Source of the DNA: ZC4RG42 sp003242425
Lineage (GTDB): Bacteria; Pseudomonadota; Gammaproteobacteria; Burkholderiales; SG8-39
Length of the DNA: 38,619 nt
Assembly (NCBI GenBank): GCA_937907425.1
Contig: CALCIE010000034.1
Coordinates: 1 to 38,619, forward strand
Reading direction: 5' to 3'
Both the position numbers and the translations under genes were made by a program. Below are positions 1 to 8,318 of the stretch, one piece after another. The notes under the pieces were generated by a model. It was not told the origin of the DNA. It saw only the letters and a program-made list of their open reading frames with translations, and did no database searches. Positions within the stretch are counted from its first letter, which is position 1, and each line of letters starts with the position of its first letter.

Positions 1-1802
1 CGCGACGGGAAGCCGAAGAAAGAGCGCGCCGGGAGGCGGAAGAACGTGCCCGCCGCGAAGCGGAGGAAAGTGCCCGGCGCGAAGCCGAGGAGCGTGCCAA
101 GCGGGAAGCCGAAGAGAAAGCCCGTCGCGAGGCCGAGGAACGCGCGCGACGGGAAGCCGAAGAAAGAGCGCGCCGGGAGGCGGAAGAACGTGCCCGCCGT
201 GAAGCGGAGGAAAGAGCACGTCACGCGGCAGAAGAACGGGCCAGGCGGGAAGCGCAAGAGCAAGCCCGTCGCGAAGCTGAAGAACGGGCGCGGGCCGCCG
301 CCGATCTGGCGCGGCTGGAAGCGCAGGCGCGTGCCGTGGGAGAGGGACTCACGCAGCGGAGCCTGCCCGATTCCGGTGCGCCGGCCGAAGAGCGCAGGGA
401 GCAGAAGATGCAAGACGAGGTGGACGAGCAGGCCTGGGAGCGGATCGAACAGGAGGAGCGCCGGCGGCAACTGGAAGAGGAGCGGATGCGCGCCCGCGCG
501 GAGGCCGAACGCGCCGCCCGCGAGCGCCGCGCGCAGCGTGCACGGGAAAAGGCCGAAGCCGAGGCGCGCGCCGCGGCGCGTCAGCGCGAGCGCGAGCGCG
601 AGGCCGCCGAAGTGGCGATGCGCCTGCAGCGCATCCGCCAGGGCAAGCGCCGCAAGCTCGGTCTCTGGCTGTCGGCAGGCGCGGCTGCGATTCTGGCGCT
701 CGCCGTGCTGTCCGTGCCCTACTGGCCGGTCGATCCGGCGCCTTACGAACGCCGCGCCGAGCGCCTGCTCGGCCAGCCGGTGAAGATCGCCAAGGTCGCT
801 TATGTGTGGACGCCCTGGCCGGCGCTCAGCTTCCGGCAGATGGAGCTTGGCCGCAGCGGGGAGGTGCGGATCGGCACCGCCGTCGCGACGCCTTCGCTGG
901 TCAGCCTCTTCAGCGAGTCGCCCGCCTGGCGCGCGCTGGCGTTGAGCGAGGTGGACGTCCGGCCGGGCGCCCTCGCGGCCTTGCTGGCCGGCCGGCTGGA
1001 GGCGCGGCTGCCGGGCCTGGAGCGGGTGGAACTGGCGGGTGTGCGGCTGGACGCGCCGGGCGCGACGCTGCCGGCCCTCGACGGCCGCCTGGAGCTCGGC
1101 TCCGGACAGGCCCCGGGCAAAGTCGTACTGGCCGACGCGGATCAGACGCTGAAGCTGGAAATCGTGCCGGAGGGCAACGGCGCCGGCAGCTTCGACCTCC
1201 AACTCGCCGATGCCCGGGCCTACGTCGGTCTTCCGCTGACCGAAGTGGCGGTCAAAGGCCGCCTGAGCGCCGAAGGCGCCACCCTGACGAGCTTCGACGC
1301 CCAGCTCTACGACGGCGTGCTGAAAGGGCAGGGCAGCCTGAGCTGGCAGCCGCTGCGGTTGCAGGGCTCGGCCGAGGCGAGTTCGCTCACGCTGGTGAAA
1401 ATCGTGCCGGCGGTGGAAGGGCGGCTGCGCGCGGCGGGCGAGTTCGAACTGCGCGCCGAGCGCTTCGACGCCCTGTTCGCCAAACCGAGCGCGCAGGGCC
1501 GTTTCACGGTGGAAAAAGGCGTGGTGCACGGCGTCGACCTGACGCGTTCCTTGCAGGAGGGCAAGGTCCTCGCCGGCCAGACGCCGTTCGACGAACTGGA
1601 AGGGCAACTGCTGCTCAGCGAGGGCCGATTACAGTTGCACAGTCTGCGCATACGGGCGGGCCTGCTGTCGGCGAGCGGCAATGCGGCCTATCACGAACAG
1701 ATCGACGGCCGCATCGCCGCCCAGTTGCGCATCCCCGCCGGCTATTTGCGGGGCAGTTTCGGCCTCGGCGGCACGCCGCGGGCGCTGACGGCGCAACGCT
1801 GA
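1..1802 (+). CDS. AsmA-like inner-membrane protein with long charged N-terminal helix (5' end missing)
   Basis: The reading frame is open from base 3 and ends at 1802, showing 599 residues; the true start lies upstream of the window. In order: twelve 8-residue repeats of the type RREAEERA (visible residues 1-96), a more irregular Arg/Glu/Ala-rich stretch to about residue 215, a basic patch (RQGKRRK), one transmembrane helix (about 220-242), then a long extracytoplasmic part. The last ~200 residues carry AsmA-family features: a segment with GVVHGVDLTRSLQEGK and TPFDELEGQLLLSEG, followed by short alternating beta-rich stretches. The AsmA family bridges or shuttles lipids between inner and outer membranes in Gram-negatives. 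The positive-inside rule suggests the charged helix is cytoplasmic. AsmA proteins usually have almost no cytoplasmic part, so this extension is odd. Family assignment is fairly secure, function inferred. Confidence 0.75.
   Translation, partial: RREAEERARREAEERARREAEESARREAEERAKREAEEKARREAEERARREAEERARREAEERARREAEERARHAAEERARREAQEQARREAEERARAAADLARLEAQARAVGEGLTQRSLPDSGAPAEERREQKMQDEVDEQAWERIEQEERRRQLEEERMRARAEAERAARERRAQRAREKAEAEARAAARQREREREAAEVAMRLQRIRQGKRRKLGLWLSAGAAAILALAVLSVPYWPVDPAPYERRAERLLGQPVKIAKVAYVWTPWPALSFRQMELGRSGEVRIGTAVATPSLVSLFSESPAWRALALSEVDVRPGALAALLAGRLEARLPGLERVELAGVRLDAPGATLPALDGRLELGSGQAPGKVVLADADQTLKLEIVPEGNGAGSFDLQLADARAYVGLPLTEVAVKGRLSAEGATLTSFDAQLYDGVLKGQGSLSWQPLRLQGSAEASSLTLVKIVPAVEGRLRAAGEFELRAERFDALFAKPSAQGRFTVEKGVVHGVDLTRSLQEGKVLAGQTPFDELEGQLLLSEGRLQLHSLRIRAGLLSASGNAAYHEQIDGRIAAQLRIPAGYLRGSFGLGGTPRALTAQR
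3..290 (+). repeat. In-frame tandem 24-bp (8-residue) repeat, 12 copies, within the AsmA-like gene
   Basis: Twelve consecutive 24-bp units encode variants of RREAEERA without a single indel; unit 10 (RHAAEERA) and unit 11 (RREAQEQA) are the most diverged. Units 1-3 (3-74) and 7-9 (147-218) are nearly identical at DNA level, giving a 144-bp higher-order period. The repeat may extend upstream of the window. It is protein-coding, not CRISPR-like, as there are no spacers. Confidence 0.95.
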
Positions 1803-1848
1803 GCACGCCTGCAAGCGGCCGCCCCTCGGCGCCGGGCGGCAGCCCCGC

Positions 1849-1854
1849 TATAAT
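1849..1854 (+). promoter_or_regulatory. Candidate -10 box of purL
   Basis: A perfect TATAAT lies 24 bases before the purL ATG, in the 76-base gap after the AsmA-like gene. No good -35 element is visible 16-18 bases upstream, so this rests on the -10 match and position alone. Confidence 0.5.
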
Positions 1855-1878
1855 CCGCTTTTACTGAAGCGCCACGAC

Positions 1879-4800
1879 ATGCCCATTCTGAAGCTGCGCG
1901 GAAGCCAGGCGCTCTCCGCATTTCGTCTCGACAAGATCAACGCGCGCCTGCAGGCGCTCGATGCCCGCACTGCCGTGCAGGCGGCGGTGTATTGGCATTT
2001 CATCGAAATCGAGCGCGATCTTTCCGGCGAGGAAATGCAGGTGCTGGCGCGCCTGCTCACCTACGGCGAGCCCGCTACCGAGCCGCCGCAGAACTGCGTT
2101 CCCGTCCTGGTCGTGCCGCGGCTGGGCACGATCTCGCCCTGGTCGTCCAAGGCGACCGACATCGCCCACAGCTGCGGCCTGAGCGCGGTGCGCCGCATCG
2201 AGCGCGGCGTCATGTACCACATCGCCGGGCTCAAGAAGGGCCAGCAGGCCGCGGTCGCCGCGCTGCTGCACGACCGCATGACCGAGACGGTGCTCGAGTC
2301 GCTCGAGGCTGCCGAGGCCCTGTTCCGCCATTACGAGCCGAAGCCGATGAAGACCATCGCGCTCGGCGCCGAGGGCCGCGCGGCCCTGGAACGCGCCAAC
2401 GTCGAGATGGGCCTGGCGCTGTCGGAAGACGAGATCGATTATCTGCTCGACATCTACCGCGAGATGGGGCGCGACCCCACCGACGTCGAGCTCACCATGT
2501 TCGCTCAGGCGAACTCCGAGCACTGCCGCCACAAGATCTTCAACGCCACCTGGGTGATCGACGGCGTGAAGCAGCCCGACAGCCTGTTCGGCATGATCCG
2601 CCACACCCACGCGGCCCATCCGCAGGGTACGGTGGTGGCCTATGCCGACAACGCCGCGGTGCTGGAAGGCCGCACGGTGCAGCGCTGGTTCGCCGACGAG
2701 GACGGCGTCTACCGCACGCACGAGGAGCTGACGCATTCGGTCATCAAGGTCGAGACGCACAACCATCCGACCGCGATCTCGCCTTTCCCGGGCGCGGCCA
2801 CCGGCGCCGGCGGCGAGATCCGCGACGAAGGCTCCACCGGCCGCGGCGCCAAACCCAAGGCGGGGCTGTGCGGCTTCTCGGTCTCCAACCTGCGCATCCC
2901 GGGCTACATCCAGCCCTGGGAAATCGATTACGGCAAGCCCGATCGCATCGCTTCGGCGCTCGACATCATGATCGAGGGGCCGATCGGCGCGGCGGCCTTC
3001 AACAACGAATTCGGCCGGCCGAATCTGGCCGGCTACTTCCGCACCTTCGAAGCCGAAGTGGCGGGCGTGGTGCGCGGTTATCACAAGCCGATCATGATCG
3101 CCGGCGGCGTGGGCAACATCCGCGCCATGCACGCGACCAAGGCGCCGGTGCCCGCCGGAGCGCTGCTGGTGCAACTGGGCGGCCCCGGCATGCTGATCGG
3201 CATGGGCGGCGGCGCAGCTTCGTCGATGGACGCGGGCGTCAATACCGCCGACCTGGATTTCGATTCGGTGCAGCGCGGCAACGCGGAAATGGAACGACGT
3301 TGCCAGGAAGTGCTGGACCGCTGCATCGCGCTCGGCGAGCGCAACCCGATCCTGTCGATCCACGACGTGGGCGCGGGCGGGCTCTCCAACGCGCTGCCCG
3401 AGCTCGTGCACAACAGCGGACGCGGCGCGCGCTTCGAACTGCGCAACGTGCCGAGCGAAGAGCCCGGCATGTCGCCGCGCGAGATCTGGTGCAACGAAGC
3501 GCAGGAGCGTTACGTCCTCGCCATCGCGCCGGAATCGCTGGAGCTGTTCAAGTCGATCTGCGAACGCGAGCGCTGCCCCTTCGCGGTGCTGGGCACGGCG
3601 ACCGAGGAGACGCGGCTCACGGTCAACGACAGCCACTTCGGCAACAAGCCGGTGGACATGGAGCTCGCTGCGCTGCTCGGCAAGCCGCCGCGCATGGAAC
3701 GCAACGTCAACCGCATCCATGTCGGCACCGCGCCCGTGTCCACCTGGGGCATCGAGCTGCGCGAGGCCTGTTACCGCGTGCTGCGTGCGCCCACGGTGGC
3801 GAACAAGACTTTCCTCATCACCATCGGCGACCGCACGGTGGGCGGTCTGACCGCGCGCGACCAGATGGTCGGCCCGTGGCAGGTGCCGGTGGCCGACTGC
3901 GCCGTGACGCTGATGGACTACCACGGCTTCGCCGGCGAGGCGATGGCGATGGGCGAGCGCACGCCGATCGCGGTGATCGACGCGCCCGCTTCCGGCCGCA
4001 TGGCGGTGGGCGAGGCGCTGACCAACATCGCCGCCGCGGCGATCGGCGACATCGGCAAGGTCAAGCTTTCGGCCAACTGGATGGCGGCGGCCGGTTATCG
4101 CGGCGAAGACGCGGCGCTCTACGACACCGTGCGCGCCGTGGCGCTCGAGCTCTGTCCCAAGCTCGGCATCTCCATCCCGGTGGGCAAGGATTCGCTGTCG
4201 ATGCGCACCACCTGGCAGGAGAACGGCCAGAAGAAGGAAGTCGTGGCGCCCCTGTCGCTCATCGTCTCGGCTTTCGCGCCCTGCGAGGACGTGCGGCGCA
4301 CCCTCACGCCGCAACTGCGCACCGACGTCGGCGACACCGAACTCGTGGTGCTGGACCTGGGCAACGGCCGCAACCGCCTCGGCGGTTCGCAGTTCGCGCA
4401 GGTGTACGGCATGATCGGGGACACGCCGCCCGACGTGGACGATCCCGCGCTGCTGAAGCGCTTCTTCACCGTCATCCAGAGCCTGAACGACGCGGGCCTG
4501 CTGCTCGCCTATCACGACCGTTCCGACGGCGGTCTATTCGTGACGCTGTGCGAGATGATGTTCGCCGGCCATTGCGGCATCACGGTGAACCTCGACGTGC
4601 TGTCCTACGACCCGCTCGCGCACGACGTGGAAGGCAACGAGCGCAATCCGGAGCTGATGCAGGGCCGCGACATGGAACGCGTCATGGCGGCGCTGTTCGC
4701 CGAGGAACTGGGCGCGGTCATCCAGATCCGCTCGAAGGATCGCCAGCGCGTGCTGCAGCGCCTGGCCGACGCGCAGTTGTACGGCATCGTCATCGGCGCG

Positions 4801-5805
4801 CCGAACAACCGCGACGAGCTGCGTCTGGTGCGCAACGCCAAGCCGATCATGGTGGAGCGGCGCGTCGATCTGCAGCGCGCCTGGTCGGAAGTGACCTATC
4901 AGATGCAGAAGCTGCGCGACAACCCGGTGTGCGCGCAGCAGGAATTCGACCGCATCCTCGACGCCGAGGACCCGGGCCTGTCCATCACGCTGACCTACGC
5001 GCCGTCCGCGGATATCGCCGCGCCCTACGTCAAGCGCGGCGCGCGGCCGCAGGTGGCGATCCTGCGCGAGCAGGGCGTGAACGGCCAGAACGAAATGGCG
5101 GCGGCCTTCGAGCGTGCCGGTTTCCAGCCGGTCGACGTGCACATGAGCGACATCATCGCCGGCCGCGTGTCGCTGGCGCCTTTCCGCGGCTTCGCGGCCT
5201 GCGGCGGTTTTTCCTACGGCGACGTGCTGGGCGCGGGCGAGGGCTGGGCGAAGTCGATCCTGTTCAATCCGCGCGCGCGCGACGAGTTCGCCGCCTTCTT
5301 CCAGCGCAGCGACACCTTCGCCCTGGGCGTGTGCAACGGCTGTCAGATGATGGCCAACCTCACCGAGCTCATCCCGGGCACGCAGGACTGGCCGAAATTC
5401 GTGCGCAACAAGTCGGAGCAGTTCGAGGCGCGCATGGTCATGGTGGAAGTGCTGCAGAGCCCCTCGATCTTCTTCGCCGGCATGGCGGGCAGCCGCATGC
5501 CCATCGCGGTGGCGCACGGCGAGGGCTACGCGAAGTTCCGCGACGCGAACGCGGCGGCGCGGGTGCCTGTGGCGCTGCGCTATGTGGACAACCGCGGCAA
5601 TCCCACCGAGGTGTATCCGCTCAACCCGAACGGCTCGCCCGGCGGCATCACCGGCGTCACCACGCCGGACGGCCGCTTCACCGCGCTGATGCCGCATCCG
5701 GAGCGGGTGTTCCGCACCGTTACCATGTCCTGGCATCCGGACGGCTGGGACGACGACAGTCCCTGGATTCGGATGTTCCGCAACGCCCGCGTCTGGGTGG
5801 GCTGA
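1879..5805 (+). CDS. purL: Phosphoribosylformylglycinamidine synthase (FGAM synthase)
   Basis: PurL converts formylglycinamide ribonucleotide, glutamine and ATP to formylglycinamidine ribonucleotide in cytoplasmic de novo purine synthesis. The 1308-residue product is the large single-chain form typical of proteobacteria (E. coli about 1295). Visible are the N-terminal PurS-like region, the linker and tandem AIR-synthase-type ATP domains (with VKVETHNHPTAISPFPGA and GGVGNIRA), and a C-terminal class I glutaminase domain with the nucleophile Cys1152 in LGVCNGCQMM and the His/Glu pair in MPHPERVF. The ATG at 1879 has only a weak Shine-Dalgarno, but the N-terminus MPILKLRGSQALSAFR is characteristic of PurL. 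It is transcribed alone, with a -10 box before it and a strong terminator six bases after its stop. Confidence 0.98.
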   Translation: MPILKLRGSQALSAFRLDKINARLQALDARTAVQAAVYWHFIEIERDLSGEEMQVLARLLTYGEPATEPPQNCVPVLVVPRLGTISPWSSKATDIAHSCGLSAVRRIERGVMYHIAGLKKGQQAAVAALLHDRMTETVLESLEAAEALFRHYEPKPMKTIALGAEGRAALERANVEMGLALSEDEIDYLLDIYREMGRDPTDVELTMFAQANSEHCRHKIFNATWVIDGVKQPDSLFGMIRHTHAAHPQGTVVAYADNAAVLEGRTVQRWFADEDGVYRTHEELTHSVIKVETHNHPTAISPFPGAATGAGGEIRDEGSTGRGAKPKAGLCGFSVSNLRIPGYIQPWEIDYGKPDRIASALDIMIEGPIGAAAFNNEFGRPNLAGYFRTFEAEVAGVVRGYHKPIMIAGGVGNIRAMHATKAPVPAGALLVQLGGPGMLIGMGGGAASSMDAGVNTADLDFDSVQRGNAEMERRCQEVLDRCIALGERNPILSIHDVGAGGLSNALPELVHNSGRGARFELRNVPSEEPGMSPREIWCNEAQERYVLAIAPESLELFKSICERERCPFAVLGTATEETRLTVNDSHFGNKPVDMELAALLGKPPRMERNVNRIHVGTAPVSTWGIELREACYRVLRAPTVANKTFLITIGDRTVGGLTARDQMVGPWQVPVADCAVTLMDYHGFAGEAMAMGERTPIAVIDAPASGRMAVGEALTNIAAAAIGDIGKVKLSANWMAAAGYRGEDAALYDTVRAVALELCPKLGISIPVGKDSLSMRTTWQENGQKKEVVAPLSLIVSAFAPCEDVRRTLTPQLRTDVGDTELVVLDLGNGRNRLGGSQFAQVYGMIGDTPPDVDDPALLKRFFTVIQSLNDAGLLLAYHDRSDGGLFVTLCEMMFAGHCGITVNLDVLSYDPLAHDVEGNERNPELMQGRDMERVMAALFAEELGAVIQIRSKDRQRVLQRLADAQLYGIVIGAPNNRDELRLVRNAKPIMVERRVDLQRAWSEVTYQMQKLRDNPVCAQQEFDRILDAEDPGLSITLTYAPSADIAAPYVKRGARPQVAILREQGVNGQNEMAAAFERAGFQPVDVHMSDIIAGRVSLAPFRGFAACGGFSYGDVLGAGEGWAKSILFNPRARDEFAAFFQRSDTFALGVCNGCQMMANLTELIPGTQDWPKFVRNKSEQFEARMVMVEVLQSPSIFFAGMAGSRMPIAVAHGEGYAKFRDANAAARVPVALRYVDNRGNPTEVYPLNPNGSPGGITGVTTPDGRFTALMPHPERVFRTVTMSWHPDGWDDDSPWIRMFRNARVWVG

Positions 5806-5810
5806 CCGTA

Positions 5811-5834
5811 AAACGCCGCGGAAGCGGCGTTTTT
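5811..5834 (+). terminator. Rho-independent terminator of purL
   Basis: A perfect 9-bp stem (AAACGCCGC / GCGGCGTTT, 5811-5819 with 5824-5832) with a GGAA tetraloop is followed by a run of T. It starts six bases after the purL stop codon. Confidence 0.88.
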
Positions 5835-5961
5835 CATTTGTTTACTGTCCTGCGCGCGGATTCGCGGCATGCTGGACGGTCCCATCATCGGCCGCACGCG
5901 CGGGCGGCGCAGGGCGCCGGGCGAGCCGCGGCGATCGCGGCCGTGCTCATGGAGCAGCGCC

Positions 5962-6600
5962 ATGAAACCCGTCGATCCCCAAGCCGCGCGCGTCCTGCTC
6001 AGCGCCTCCGATTCCCTCCTGCAGCCTGCCGAGCTGTTCGACGAATGGCATGCGCGTTTCCATCATCTCAAGCGCGCGCACTACCGCGCCGCGTGGTGGT
6101 ACGAACGGCGCGCGCGGCTGTTTGCCCGCGCCACCACCGTCCTGGCGGTGATCGCCGTGCCGCTCGCCTTCATGGCGACGATGCTCGGCGCGCAGACGCC
6201 GCTCGCCTGGGGCGTGCTCGCCGCCGTGGTGGCCGCGTTCGCCGCGATCCTCGCCAGCCTGCAGATCCTCGACCGCGATGCCGAGCGCGCCGAACGTCAT
6301 CGCGCCGCCGGCTGCACCTACGCCAAGCTGGAAGGCGATGTGGAGGAGCTGTGCGCTTTCATGCCGGCCGACCGCGCCGTGCTGCACGCCCACGCCCAGG
6401 CTTTACTGCACGAGTGGCAGCGCCTGACCGGCAGCAGCCCGGTCATTCCCGAACCGATCTTCCGGGCGGTGGAAAGGGAGATCGAGCGCCGGCCGGTACT
6501 GCGCACGGGCGACGATGCGGAGCTGCGTTACGAGGAGGCCGGGCCGGATTACCGCCGCGCCGCCGCAGCGGCGGACGCAGCCGCCGCTGCGCTGAACTGA
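5962..6600 (+). CDS. SLATT-domain two-TM membrane protein, orphan
   Basis: The 212-residue product has an amphipathic N-terminal part ending in HYRAAWWYERRARLF, two adjacent transmembrane helices (about 54-76 and 80-103) joined by a very short turn, then a charged helix LDRDAERAERHRAAG with a downstream YAKLEGDVEEL segment. This architecture and the R/Y/W pattern before TM1 match the SLATT family (SMODS and SLOG-associating 2TM effectors), which are predicted pore-forming effectors of nucleotide-sensing conflict systems. The start at 5962 is chosen because GGAG lies seven bases upstream; an in-frame ATG at 5869 would add an arginine-rich leader. No SMODS nucleotidyltransferase, SLOG or reverse transcriptase is adjacent, so its partner, if any, is elsewhere. 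Family call from pattern only; function unproven. Confidence 0.7.
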   Translation: MKPVDPQAARVLLSASDSLLQPAELFDEWHARFHHLKRAHYRAAWWYERRARLFARATTVLAVIAVPLAFMATMLGAQTPLAWGVLAAVVAAFAAILASLQILDRDAERAERHRAAGCTYAKLEGDVEELCAFMPADRAVLHAHAQALLHEWQRLTGSSPVIPEPIFRAVEREIERRPVLRTGDDAELRYEEAGPDYRRAAAAADAAAAALN

Positions 6601-6616
6601 GCGCGGCCGCAGACGA

Positions 6617-6642
6617 AAACGCCCGGGCGGAGCCGGGCGTTT
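6617..6642. terminator. Bidirectional terminator between SLATT gene and ppiC-type gene
   Basis: A perfect 10-bp stem AAACGCCCGG / CCGGGCGTTT with a 6-base loop (GCGGAG) sits in the 64-base gap between two convergent genes. The A-run on one side and T-run on the other are short, so it is likely to serve both strands with moderate strength. Confidence 0.75.
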
Positions 6643-6664
6643 CGTGTCACGTGCTGACGCGGCT

Positions 6665-7480
6665 TTATTCGATCTTGGCCTTCGCCCACAGATCGCGCAG
6701 GTGCTGTTCCAGCGCCTGGTTCTGCAGCCGTTGCGTGAGACCGGGTTTCACTTCCTCGAGGCTGGGGAATTTAGCCGGCCGCGTGTCCTCCAGCTTGATG
6801 ACGTGCCAGCCGAACTGGGTCTGCACCGGATCCTTGGTGTACTCGCCCTTGTTCAGCTTCGCCAGCGCCTGGCCGAAGGGCTCCACATAGGCGCTGGCGG
6901 AGTTCCAATCCAGATCGCCGCCGCGCGCGCTCGAACCCGGGTCCTTGGACTTGGAGGCGAGCTCCTCGAACTTCGCGCCCTTGTCGAGCTGGGCGATGAT
7001 CTCGCGCGCTTCGGCCTCCGAGCCCACCAGGATGTGGCGAGCCTTGTACTCGGTGTCGCCCATCTGCTTCTTGATGCGTTCGTACTCGGCCTTGAGCTGC
7101 GCCTCGGTGATCGGATTGCGGCGCTGGAAATCCTCGCGATAGGCGTTGAACAGCACGTTCTGGCGCGCGAAGTCGATTTGCGCCTGGACTTCCGGATTCT
7201 TGGTCAGGCCGCGCTTCTTCGCCTCCTGCTCGATGATTTCGCGCATGATGAGTTCGCGCGTGACCGCGGTACGCAGTTCGGGCGAGCTGGGCTGGCCCTG
7301 TGCTTCCTGCGCCTTGAGGATCATGTCGACCCGCGCCTTGGGGATGGCGACGCCGTTGACGGTGGCGGCCTTGCCGCTGTTGCCGTCCTTGGCCGTCTGC
7401 GCCAGGGCGACGACGGACACGCTCGGCACCGCGAGTGCGAGCAGGGTTGCGATCAGCAAGCCGGGTTTGGCTGAAGACAT
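6665..7480 (-). CDS. Periplasmic parvulin-type peptidylprolyl isomerase (PpiC/SurA-like)
   Basis: The 271-residue product has a Sec signal peptide (about residues 1-28, ending ALA before QTAKDG), a helical SurA-like N-terminal segment (VNGVAIPKARVD, ELIMREIIEQEAKKRG), and a rotamase (parvulin) domain from about residue 137: EYKARHILVGSEAEA, FEELASKSKDPGSSARGGDLDW, QTQFGWHVIKLED. Such proteins isomerise prolyl bonds and help fold outer-membrane proteins in the periplasm. The start at 7480 is preferred over an upstream in-frame codon at 7501 because AAAGGA lies a few bases before it. It is the third gene of a yciB-bolA-ppiC unit, 30 bases after bolA, an arrangement common in betaproteobacteria, and it ends at a shared terminator. 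Confidence 0.92.
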   Translation of the reverse strand: MSSAKPGLLIATLLALAVPSVSVVALAQTAKDGNSGKAATVNGVAIPKARVDMILKAQEAQGQPSSPELRTAVTRELIMREIIEQEAKKRGLTKNPEVQAQIDFARQNVLFNAYREDFQRRNPITEAQLKAEYERIKKQMGDTEYKARHILVGSEAEAREIIAQLDKGAKFEELASKSKDPGSSARGGDLDWNSASAYVEPFGQALAKLNKGEYTKDPVQTQFGWHVIKLEDTRPAKFPSLEEVKPGLTQRLQNQALEQHLRDLWAKAKIE

Positions 7481-7510
7481 AGAGTTCCTTTCTGTTTGCA
7501 AAGGGGCTGC

Positions 7511-7777
7511 TTAGGTTTCCTCCGGCGCCAGCGCGCGAATGGCGAGGGCGTGGATCTCGCGTTGCATCATGGGCCCCAGCGCCTCGTAGATCATGCGGTG
7601 CCGGGCCACCGTGCTGCGGCCGCTGAAAGCCGCCGAGACGATGGTCAGGCGGTAGTGCCCGCCGCCGCGCTTCGCGCCTTCGTGTCCGGCATGCAGTGCG
7701 CTCTCGTCCCGCAGTTCCAACCGCAGGGGCGACAGGCTACTCAACCTTTCTTCGATCTGCCGTGCCGTTTCACTCAT
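7511..7777 (-). CDS. BolA family protein
   Basis: The 88-residue product fits the BolA family, small class II KH-like proteins that bind monothiol glutaredoxins and an Fe-S cluster or act as regulators. Typical features are the N-terminal helix ETARQIEERLSSL, the loop HAGHEGAKRGGGHYRLTIVS, and the C-terminal helix-rich part STVARHRMIYEALGPMM with the conserved His before the end (REIHALAI). The ATG at 7775-7777 overlaps the yciB stop (ATGA), so translation is probably coupled. BolA versus IbaG/YrbA subtype is not resolved, hence no gene symbol. Confidence 0.92.
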   Translation of the reverse strand: MSETARQIEERLSSLSPLRLELRDESALHAGHEGAKRGGGHYRLTIVSAAFSGRSTVARHRMIYEALGPMMQREIHALAIRALAPEET

Positions 7778-8310
7778 CCGCGCTTGTCTTCCACATACTT
7801 GGACAGCATCAGCGCCTGGACGACCACGAACACGAGCATCAGACCGACGCCGCCGAAGAGCTTGAAATTGACCCAGGTGTCGGTCGAGTAGGTGTAGGCC
7901 ACGTACAGGTTGGCCAGACCCATGAACAGGAAAAAGCCGATCCAGCTCCAGTTCAGCCGCGTCCAGGCGGCCTCGGGCAATTCGATCTGCTTCGACATCA
8001 GCGTGCGGATCAGGTTCTTGTCGAACAGCAGCGTGCTGCCCGCCAGCACCACGCCGAACAGCCAGTACAGCACCGTGGGCTTCCACTTGATGAAGGTCTC
8101 GTTGTGCAGCCAGATGGTGGCGCCGCCGAAGACCACGATGATGACGAGGCTCACCCACAGCATCGGATCGACCTTGCGGCCGCGCACGAGCAGCCAGCCG
8201 ATCTGCACGACGCTCGCCGCGATGGCCACACCGGTCGCAACGAAGATGTCGTACAGCTTGTAGGCGACGAAAAACAGCAGGACCGGAAACAGGTCGAAAA
8301 GGAATTTCAT
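7774..8310 (-). CDS. yciB: Inner-membrane septation protein A
   Basis: The 178-residue, very hydrophobic protein matches YciB (IspZ, septation protein A) in length (E. coli about 179) and sequence: MKFLFDLFPVLLFFVAYK at the N-terminus, five to six transmembrane segments, the conserved KWKPTVLYWLFG stretch, and LPEAAWTRLNWSW. YciB is an inner-membrane protein linked to envelope integrity and cell division in gammaproteobacteria, and to septation in Shigella. It is the first gene of the yciB-bolA-ppiC unit. No Shine-Dalgarno precedes the ATG; instead a -10-like GATAAT ends eight bases before it, suggesting a leaderless transcript. Confidence 0.95.
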   Translation of the reverse strand: MKFLFDLFPVLLFFVAYKLYDIFVATGVAIAASVVQIGWLLVRGRKVDPMLWVSLVIIVVFGGATIWLHNETFIKWKPTVLYWLFGVVLAGSTLLFDKNLIRTLMSKQIELPEAAWTRLNWSWIGFFLFMGLANLYVAYTYSTDTWVNFKLFGGVGLMLVFVVVQALMLSKYVEDKRG

Positions 8311-8318
8311 GGCGGCGC

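Noticed and set aside
3..290. 24-bp repeats as a CRISPR array
   Set aside because: Units are directly abutting, have no spacers, and stay in one reading frame encoding a charged helix.
46..783. Alternative plus-strand frame (245 codons, Lys/Arg/Pro-rich) over the repeat
   Set aside because: It is the frame-shifted reading of the same repeat. The frame from base 3 continues into a TM helix and an AsmA domain, which the alternative does not.
1992..6890. Very long open frame (1632 codons) on the plus strand across purL and the SLATT gene
   Set aside because: It runs in another frame of purL, with Arg/Ala/Gly-rich low-quality composition typical of high-GC shadow frames; PurL and SLATT frames have clear families.
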